This document shows, piece by piece, positions 50,301 through 60,800 of a stretch of 64,000 bases of DNA. Positions within the stretch are counted from its first letter, which is position 1, and each line of letters starts with the position of its first letter. Where the stretch lies: NCBI GenBank assembly GCA_026874595.1, contig CM049318.1, positions 48,464,456 to 48,528,455 of the forward strand, in the 5' to 3' direction. Under the pieces are notes generated by a model. The model searched no databases, was not told the DNA's origin, and saw nothing but the letters and a program-made list of their open reading frames with translations. The position numbers and the translations under genes were made by a program. Origin of the DNA: Sipunculus nudus (taxonomy: Eukaryota; Annelida; Sipuncula; Golfingiida; Sipunculidae).

Positions 50301-53300
50301 GTTACAACATTCATTATCAGTTAATTTGATGAAAATCAAGACCTTTTTTTTATCAAAACCCTTTTTAAATTTAATTCTGTTTAAATTTTTAGTCAAAATA
50401 ATGCAACTCATTCTGTTAATATAATTTATGATTCCTTGCCAAAAAGGGAATTCAGCTTGAATAAATGAATTATTTGCATCCTTAGACAAGTAATATTAGT
50501 AAAGCTATTTTATAAATCTATTTATTGACAGTGCATGGTAGGAATTGTGTAGGTCGGGTATAAGCACAAAAAACTTAATTTTTTTAATTATTCAGTTTAT
50601 TGTTTTGCCTGCAGTACACATTGTAATCAGTTACTAATATTATGTAATTTAAATTAAAGTATCACTAGATGTGTATACATTTTTTAAGCGAACACTCTTT
50701 ATCCGTCGTCCGTCCGGTCGTCCGTTAACAGGGCACACATCGTAACCATTGTATCTAGAATCTTTTAACTATAAATCCAGGGAGGTCGATGAAAAATCTA
50801 CTTCACAACCTCCAAGCTATGGGGCTCGTAAGTAACATCCCCCCCCCCCGAATAATTAAAAATTTGATACGAAACCTTCAGTATCTGAATAACTAATGCA
50901 TTGATCGCCATAATTCTTTGCATGCATTTTGATCATGGAGTGTTTCATCAGTTAATGTGTACTGGTGGCGCCACCTTTTTTCTTTTTCAATTTTTTACGC
51001 TTTTTTTTTTCTCTATTTTTTTAAGACCTTCGACTGAAGCGGTCGTCCGTTAACAGGGCTCAATCGTAACCGTAGAATCTTCTTACTTAACATCCAGGTA
51101 GGTCCATGAAAAATCTCCTTGGAAAGGTCTCTGTTATCCATAACCTTCGAGCTATGGGTATCGTAAATACCCTCCCGAATAATTCAAAAACTGATACAAA
51201 AGCTCCAATATCTGAATAACTAGTGCATTGATCACCATGATTCTTTGCATGCATAATGATCATGGAATGTTTCATCATTTCCTGCATATAAGTGGCGCCA
51301 CCCAAATTTTTCTCGATTTTTTATGCATTTTTTCTCCATTTTTGAGACCTTCAAATAAAGCGATCGTTCGTTAACAGGACACAATCGTAATGGTTAGACC
51401 TAGAATCTTCTAACTGTACATCAAGGGAGGTCTTAGGCAAACCTCCATGGAAACCTGAATTAGGTCATAGTGACCTATATTCAGCAAGATGTAACAGAAT
51501 ATGATTTTAGCACCTTACATAGGAGATTTGCATAATTGGTTACAGTTTGACCTAGAAACTTCTAATTTGATTAAGATCCAGGGTTGATCCTACAAAATTT
51601 CTTGGAAACCTGAAATAATGTCACTATGACCTATATTCTGCAAGCTGTGGAATTTTAAGACTCTTTTTGTCAGATGGGCACAAATGATAGAAGCTGGAGG
51701 TAGAATAAGGTCACTGTAACCTATATCTTAGGTCAATTTGCAATATGCATGATTTTAAGCACTCTGGAAGTCATGTTACCCAATGTTCAGGGTTCCTTGA
51801 ATTCACCTGAGCGTCATGGCCCAGGGGCTACCTGTTTTCAAGTTGAATGACCTTTTTTAGACTGGCTAATAATATTGATAGCTCTTTTTTTGCGCACCAT
51901 ATATCATAAGGCACTGGATCGTTAAACTGATTTTTGGTTCCGACCTGTAACAGTATCAAACTCGTCATGCAAAGCTGATATCAAGGGTCTCTGGGTTACA
52001 CCACCAAGGTTGGCACACCATTCTTAGCCCTGTGAAAGAACCGGTGTAAAAAGACCAACGAGAGCGGATGTCTCATGTTTAAACGTTAGATTGGTGCAGA
52101 ACGCTCCCCTCGGTGTGAATACAAATCCTTGCCCTGCATGTGCCCACCCATGCTAAACAACCTTGCTCAATAAAACAGAGGTTAAAACAAATTGGCACCA
52201 CTGCAGTTTTACAGCTGCATGAGGAGCGTAGGTTACTTATTAATAATTGTGGCCCGATATATTTATCTTCCTGAAAATCAATCAGTAACCACCTAGCTTA
52301 GAGGTCTAATCAGAAAATTGGCTTTATCACTTTTCAGTGTATTGGCGGTCATAATGGATATAATGTTTGATAATTTAGAATTCTGGAATACTTCGTGATA
52401 ATTATACGTTTTTTTTTTCATTTTCAGACTCTTAATTCAAGAAAGACATCAAATAATGATAATACTTCTATAGTGAGAAGTAAATAGATTTTAGCTATGT
52501 TAGTGTAAGTTTTATAAAGTGGCCATATTGGACGCCATTTTGGATTTGCCCAATGACGTTTTACCAGTAGGCAGTTTGTAACCACCTTTAAAGAATCGGT
52601 ATGGAAACCATATTTACAAAAATTATGTGAACAGTATTTATAACGATTTTAGTGTAACTGCTATGAAATCGATAAATATTTTGGATGCCATCATAGAATT
52701 GCCGATCACGTGACTACTGAGTTTAGCTGGTTACATTCCTTTTTAACCTAAAAACGTAATAATACTCTGGATCTAAATATAAATAATTAACGGCCATCGT
52801 ATATTTTGGCGGCCATGTTGGGGGCCGCTTTGAAAGTAACAATTTTCCTGAAGTATGATTTTCGGATTTAATATGCATGGCATTCGGAAAAAAAAAGAAA
52901 CCAAAAAAATTCACGCGAGAAATATAAGATGTGAACAGGACATGGCGATATACACTTGCCACTGTGCATTTTAAAAATATTTCGTACTCTTTATTTCAGG
53001 TTTAAGTTGCATAGCAAAATAGTTTAAGGCAAATGAGCAGCAATTTTCATTTTATGAGTTGTATTGTGAAAACTAGTGGCCCATGGGCCATGACGCTCAT
53101 CTGAATTCAAGGAATGTTGAACAATGAGCAAAATCACTGCCAGAGTGCAAACTAATCATGAATTTTGTGAAGAGTCCTTAGAAATGGGTTTCAGTGGGCT
53201 TTTGGACAGATGAAAACTTCATTTGAAGGTATCCTAAACAGAAAAAAATGCGTAAAAATTTGAAAAAAATACAGGTAATGCCAGCAGTCTGTAGGAACTG

Positions 53301-56300
53301 ATGAAACACTCCATGATCAACATATATCCAAAGAATATTGGTAACAGAGACCTAATTTCAGGTTTCCAAGGTGAGTACAAGATGGAGGAGTCCAATATCA
53401 ATGGGTATGCACCATTTCAGGCCAATGCGACCAATCACTCCTGAGAAAAGAGCAGTAATTTATTTTACGGAAACGGGAATGAAAGTGGCGCCACTCATCT
53501 GATTTACGAGAAAATTTTCCAAGATGGATGGACATGCCAAATTTCAGACCAATACCTTGAGCAATTTCCACACAAAGCACACGTACGGATGGACACCACC
53601 GGAAAATGATTGCAGATGGTACCACCAGTCTTGAGTACAAGATGGAGGAGTCCATGATCTATGGATATGCACAATTTTAGGCCAATACGGCAAATCATTC
53701 CTTAGAAAAGGGCATTAATTTATTCTACAAAAACGGGAAGGTAGGTGGTGCCACCTGTCTGGTTTACGAGAAAACTTTCCAAGATGGATGGACCTGCCAA
53801 ATTTCAGACCAATACCTGGAACCACTCCTGAGATATGAGCAATTTTTACCATAAGCAAATATACGGATGGACGCCATAAAAAATTATTGCAGATGGCACC
53901 ACCAGTCTTGTTTACGAGATGGAGGTGTTGAGGATCTTTGAACAAGCACAATTTCAACCCAATACATTGAAGAACCACTAAGAAGTACAGATGGCAAATG
54001 CACAGATGGATGGTACCAAAAACTATTGTAGGTGGCGCCACCAGGCGCGATTAAAAGATGGAGAGATCCAAGATCTATGGACATGCGAACTTTCAGCTCA
54101 ATACATTGAGCCACTTCTGAGATATCCGCTGTTACCTAAAAGACACCCAGATTCAGACTGCACAGAAAGGATTGCAGGTTGTGCCACTGTCTTTGTTATG
54201 CACAACTACATAGGTGAGGGAACAACTAAGCCGAATTACGGAAAGATCGGTCCAAGGGTCTCAGAGGAGTTCTCCAGAAACGAACACAGTTTCTGTATCA
54301 CATTTTTAATTATTCCGGTACTTACGAGCCACATAGCTCAGAGGATATGGGTAACAGACATTTTCAGATTTCCATGAAGACTTTTCATGGATCTCCCTAG
54401 CTGTCAAGTATGAAGATTCTAGGTCATGTGGTTACGATTTGTGCCCTGCTACAAGATGAGGCTTTATTTGAAAGTCTCAAAAAGAGAAAAATGCGTACAA
54501 ATTAAAAAAAATATATAGGTTGCGCCACCAATTTGCAGGAACTTATGGCACACTCCATGATCAATATGCATGCAAAAAATCATGGCCATCAGTACATTAG
54601 TTATTCAGATACTGCAGCTTTTGTATCAAATTTTTAATTATTCTCAGGGGTATTTACGAGCCCCATAGCTCGGAGGATATGAGTAACAGAGACCTAATTT
54701 CACGTTTCCACAGAGACTTTTCATTGAACACACTTGATGTCAAGTTAGAAGATTCAATGTCCAGCGGTTACTATTTGTATCCTGTTAACAGATGACAGCT
54801 TCTTTGAAAGTCTTAAAAATAAAGAAAAAAATTCGTGAAAATTGGAAGAAATACAAGTGGCGCCACCAGTTTGCAGGAACTGATGGAACACTCCATGATC
54901 AATATGCCTGCAAAGACTCATGGTGATTAATGCAGTAGTTATTCAGATACTGGAGCTTTTGTATCAAATTTTTAATTATCCCGAGAGGTACTTACTACGA
55001 AGGATATGGGTAACAGAGACCTAATTTCATGTTTTCACAGATACTTTCCATGGACCTCTCTTGATGTAAAGTTAGAAGATTCCAGGTCCAGCAGTTACTA
55101 TTTGTACCCTGTTAACAAATGACAGCTTCTTTGAAAGTCTCAAAAATAAAGAAAAAAATTCATAAAAATTGGAAGAAATACAAGTGGCGCCATCAGTTTG
55201 CAGGAACTGATGGAACACTCCATGATCAATATGCCTGCAAAGACTCATGGTGATTAATGCAGTAGTTATTCAGATACTGGAGCTTTTGTATTAAATTTTT
55301 AATTATCCCGAGGGGAAATTACTACGAAGGATATGGGTAACAGAGACCTAATTTCATGTTTTCACAGATACTTTCCATGGACCTCCCTTGATGTAAAGTT
55401 AGAAGATTCCAGGTCCAGTGGTTACGATTTGTACCCTGTTAACAAATGACAGCTTCTTTGAAAGTCTCAAAAATAAAGACAAAAATTCGTAAAAATTGGA
55501 AAAAATACAAATGGCGCCACCAGATTGAACGAAGTGATGGAACATCCCATGATCAATATTCATGCAAAGAATCATGGTGATCAATGCAGTAGTTATTCAG
55601 ATAGCTTTTGTATCAAATTTTGCATTATTCTGGGGGTACTGCGGAGACCCAAAGCTCAAAGGAAATGGGAACAAAGACCTAATTTCAGGTTTTCAAGGTG
55701 ATTTTTTATGGACCTCCCTGGGTATAAAACTTGAAGATTCCAGGTCCAGTGGTTACGATTTGTGCCCTATTAACAGATGACAGTTACATTGCAGGTCTGA
55801 AAAAAAGAGAAAAAAATTGTGTAAAAATTGGAAAAATACAAGTGGCGCCACCAGTCTGTAGGAAATGATGGAAGTTCCAGGTATGCAGGTCTGATAAAAA
55901 GAGAAAAAATTTGTAAAAATTGGAAAAATACAAGTGGCGCCACCAGTCTGCAGGAAGTGATGGAACATCCCATGATCAATATTCATGCAAAGAATCATGG
56001 TGATCATTGCAGTAGTTATTCAGATCCTTGAGCTTTTGTATCAAATTTTGCATTATTCTCGGGGGGGGGGGGGGGGTTACTTCGGAGCCCGATAGCTCAA
56101 AGGATATTGGTAACAGAGTCCTAATTTCACGTTTTCAAGGTGATTTTTCATGGACCTCCCTGGATATAAAGCTTGAAGATTCCAGGTCCAGTGGTTACGA
56201 TTTGTGCCTGTTAACAGATGACAGTTACATTGCAGGTCTGAAAAAAAAGAGAAAAAAATTGTGTAAAAATTGGAAAAATACAAGTGGCGCCACCAGTCTG

Positions 56301-57596
56301 TAGGAAATGATGGAAGTTCCAGGTATGCAGGTCTGATAAAAAGAGAAAAAATTTGTAAAAATTGGAAAAATACAAGTGGCGCCACCAGTCTGCAGGAAGT
56401 GATGGAACATCCCATGATCAATATTCATGCAAAGAATCATGGTGATCATTGCAGTAGTTATTCAGATCCTTGAGCTTTTGTATCAAATTTTGCATTATTC
56501 TCGGGGGGGAGTGTTACTTCGGAGCCCGATAGCTCAAAGGATATTGGTAACAGAGTCCTAATTTCACGTTTTCAAGGTGATTTTTCATGGACCTCCCTGG
56601 ATATAAAGCTTGAAGATTCCAGGTCCAGTGGTTACGATTTGTGCCCTGTTAACAGATGAGAGTTACATTGCAGGTCTGAAAAAAAGATAAAAAAAATTGT
56701 GTAAAAATTGGAAATATACAAGTGGCGCCACCAGTCTGTAGGAAATGATGGAACTTTCAGGTATGCAGGTCTGATAAAAAGAGAAAAAATTGTAAAAATT
56801 GGAAAAATACAAGTGGCGCCACCAGTCTGCAGGAAATGATGGAACATCCGATGATCAATATTCATGCAAAGAATCATGGTGATCATTGCAGTAGTTATTC
56901 AGATCCTTGCGCTTTTGTATCAAATTTTGCATTATTCTGGGGGGGGGGGGGGGTTACTTCGGAGCCCCATAGCTCGAAGGATATTGGTAACAGAGACCTT
57001 ATTTCAGGTTTCTAAGGAGACTTTTCATGGACCTTTCTGGATGTAAAGTGAGAAGATTCCAGGCCCACCGGTTACGATTTGTGCCCTGTTAACGGACGGC
57101 CGGACGGACGACGGACAAAGGGTGATCGCCATTAAATGCTGAAAAGAAATTTTAAAGAAGATAACGTATGAATAGTTTTTTTTTCAGATAGAACAAATCA
57201 AAATAGATACCCTCAGCCATGAAAATCTATGATTTAAATCATGTTCTTCTCTTTTAATCCTAACAAAAAAAATCCCCATGGAACCTAAAGTTAAAGTATA
57301 ATAGAATTCTTACCAATTTCACAGAGGCGCCCACCTCTGCCTTTTGCGCAAACACATTCAAAATATGGCGCATCCTTCTTGCAAATGCACGTAGATCCAT
57401 TTCCACAAGGGTGTGGCGTGCACCCGTCGCAGTCTGCAAAAATAAATATACTCCAGTATAATATTGTATTTATAAACTGATACAAATCCATAAACATTTC
57501 CCTGTTCTGTTTATTTTACATCTGATATATTATGTATGTTTTACCGTTTATGTATTACCTTGTTTTTCTGATTATATATATATATATATATATATA

Positions 57597-57639
<43 letters not shown>

Positions 57640-57727
57640 AGAAAGAGAGAGATATTTATGTTATTATTTGTCCATATATCCAGATTAGATAATGTATATC
57701 AAAGATATACTGCTCTGGGACAACTGG

Positions 57728-57805
<78 letters not shown>

Positions 57806-60800
57806 GTAAGTCCATGCTGATATACCCAAACATCAGCAGCACGGCAGCAGCACTGTCTAGCCTCAGCTTACATTACCTTGTTCCACATAATGTGTAAACT
57901 GACCAAGCCTGTAACGTTTACTTACAAATGTATACTGACCAAGTATCTACAAACAGGCCAAGGTTTCATCTAAATTGTTATCACCTCAAGCAAATGCCTG
58001 ACGCCTAGTGCCCACTAGAAGACAGCAACTATTATGAACTAATGACAATACAACTTGAGCCCATGCCTATGTATCAGTCAGAGTCGGGTCCTAAAGTAAT
58101 TGTAACAGAATTACAATTTTTGTGTGTAGAGGTAACCGCCTGCATTGTTTTATGACAACTTGACTACGTATATATACATCTGCAGAATTCCATTCCGGTT
58201 TCATACTATGTAACTGGTCAGTATCACACGCTTCCTCTCATTTTATATCCTGGCGTCAACCAGGCCCGATGACTACTGCACCTGCGGGCCGTAGGTTCGT
58301 AATCGTCCCCATTCCTGGATCATATAACCGAGGAACCTCAGAAAGGCGCACTCGTTTGTGAGCGAAACATGGCCGTAAATGATAATGAAGGGTCCCTTTA
58401 ATTATAACTTCACATGGTTGCAGAGATCATTTGTTTTGCCATTCATGGCATTGTGGATGTTTAGGGTAACACCTAAGAACAACCCAGTAAATGTTAGAGG
58501 TAAGCTTGACTGCCATAATATTTTGTTTGATGGATTCTTTGCCATTTTGGCTAGATAGACCATTATTACTCATTATTATTGGGGGACACTTTATCGTCAG
58601 TTTCCAAATCACTGCATGGATTATAAGCAAAAGTGTGGCCTTATTTAAGCCTCCTTATTTAAGGAGACACACCTGACCTGTGATGCAAACACCAAGTTCG
58701 AATTGTGACACACATTTATAACCTGAAATTTCCAGTGCTTGCGAAATAACTTGATTATTAATTCAATTAATTTGACAGGATCCAGATAATATTCAAGATC
58801 GTGTGATCCAGAATGCTGATGAAGGAGTACATGCAGTCTCGGAGAGCTTTCCAGGTAAATTAACTTAATTAAATTTGAATACATTTATTGAAATTAATTT
58901 ATTTAGTCAATGTTGTGACTACCACAGAAATTTAAGAGCTCACACCAATATCTGACCCAGTGGTTGTTACTATCATAATGTAAATAACTGTTAAGCACAA
59001 AAGTAATTGAAAAGGTAATTGCAAATACTTTAATAAGTAACTGTAATTGTAATCGAAACTTTGTATAAATTTAAGCTAAGAGGACATCACGAAAAACAAC
59101 GTTGTCAGTTGAAAGTTTTCTTATGCATGCTAACAGACCCATTAATGTCGTTTAAGGCTCTTTTTTAATTGCACATGAAATTGCAACGTACAGCTGTCCC
59201 TAGAAAAGAATTAAATATATTCCAACAGTAAGAAAGGTTTGCCCTGAGATTTGTTGATTGTCATTGAGTAAGCAGGTCTGTTCAAAAACTTAGAAGTTTA
59301 ACATCTTTCAGTGCTTGTCGGTGGCAAAGAATTAATCTTTGCTTTGTCTCCAAGTTTTCTAAAAAATACGCATGTATATACGGAATTTGTTAAAAATATG
59401 TGAATTGTTTGCGTTAGAATGAACATTCGGTAACATTTGAAGGTAATTAGGAATAATATAATATGCTTTTTTTATTAACCACAATCCAGGGGAGTGGTCA
59501 AGTAGGTCTGGACCCCCTTTTAGCCACCGCAACCTTTTTAAGGGATTCAGATCAATTTTTGCGGCCTAGATCCCCCTTTTCAGGACCTATGGACTTTTTT
59601 AGGTTTGGTGTCCTTTATCGAAATCCTGGATCCGCCCCTAAAGTATTATGATAAAGACGATTCCTTTTTCCCTGTGAAGACGCTACCGATTCATATGTAT
59701 TTGTTCCGCCATTCGCAAGTTAACCCTTGTTCCTGAAGCGTGAGTGTTTATAATGGAGACAATGTAAATATGACCACATGAAAGACAATGAGATACTGAC
59801 GGAGGTTTGTAGGTTCCGACAACAGAAACTAATTTGTTAATGGAACCTGTATCAGTATTGGTGACATATTTATGTTCCGACTTCCCTGGAGATTGCGGAT
59901 CCCCAAAAATTATATGAGGGTCCCCCCTCCCCGTATTATATTGGAGGGCTTCCTTTTGAACAAACTATTTCAAGCAACCCTGAAATTACCATACCTATGA
60001 ACAATTAAATGCCAAACCCATAAGTATTAAAATCATGATTATCATCGAAAGATACCTATGAAGGAATAGAAATCAGCATACTTGTAAACAAATAAAAAGT
60101 ATGTCCAACGGTGATCGTGTGACCTGTCACTGGCAACCCAGTGCTGACCTAACTGAAAAGCCCAATTACTGAAAGTGGAGTCATGCTGTCTTTGTTTAAC
60201 GCTTCAATTAAAAAAGTTTACTCCAAAGTACATCCCATAGACTATATACTATGGACTACTGGTCTTTGACGAATAAAATCAGTAAAATTATAGGGCACAT
60301 GAGTGCTCATTCAAGCACCAAGTTTGTTGACCTGGCTATTAATAGGAGATATAACAATGAGCAGCCCCCCCCCCCCCCCCCCCCTTAGGATGTAGGACAA
60401 AAAACCTCAAAGTTTCCCAGCAAAGCCATTCATCTTTGCACATAAACTTATTATCTCAAATTCAAATATTATAAATTGTTACGGTTCTGCGTGTTAGTAA
60501 ACAGTGTGTATGCCCAAACGTGTATGTTTTCCATAACAAGAAAGACAGACCACAGGCCTAACTTGGAATGGGGTAAAAATTCACAAAAAAAGAAGCTTAT
60601 TCCCACTCATGTACAGGATTAAACAAACTGTTTAGAATGACATATTAGCGAATACCATACTATTTTAAGGAGAAAGCTCTTTATTTCAAGAATATTTAAT
60701 ATGACTGGTATGTGACTAGGCCCTATAATGGATAATATACATTTAACACACATTTCAATAGAAAAATAAAATGTACAGAATGTTTGTGTAGTCAAACATT

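Noticed and set aside
55828-56473. Repeated identical frames such as those at 55828 and 56270
   Set aside because: They are copies of the 441-bp repeat unit, not a gene family.
53074-57133. CRISPR-like regular repeats
   Set aside because: Unit lengths of 125-441 bp, no unique spacers and a eukaryotic context; these are tandem transposon monomers.
58678-58750. Short minus-strand cysteine-containing segment between AG and GT in intron 1
   Set aside because: Only a few cysteines without EGF spacing, and its length does not keep phase 1-1.
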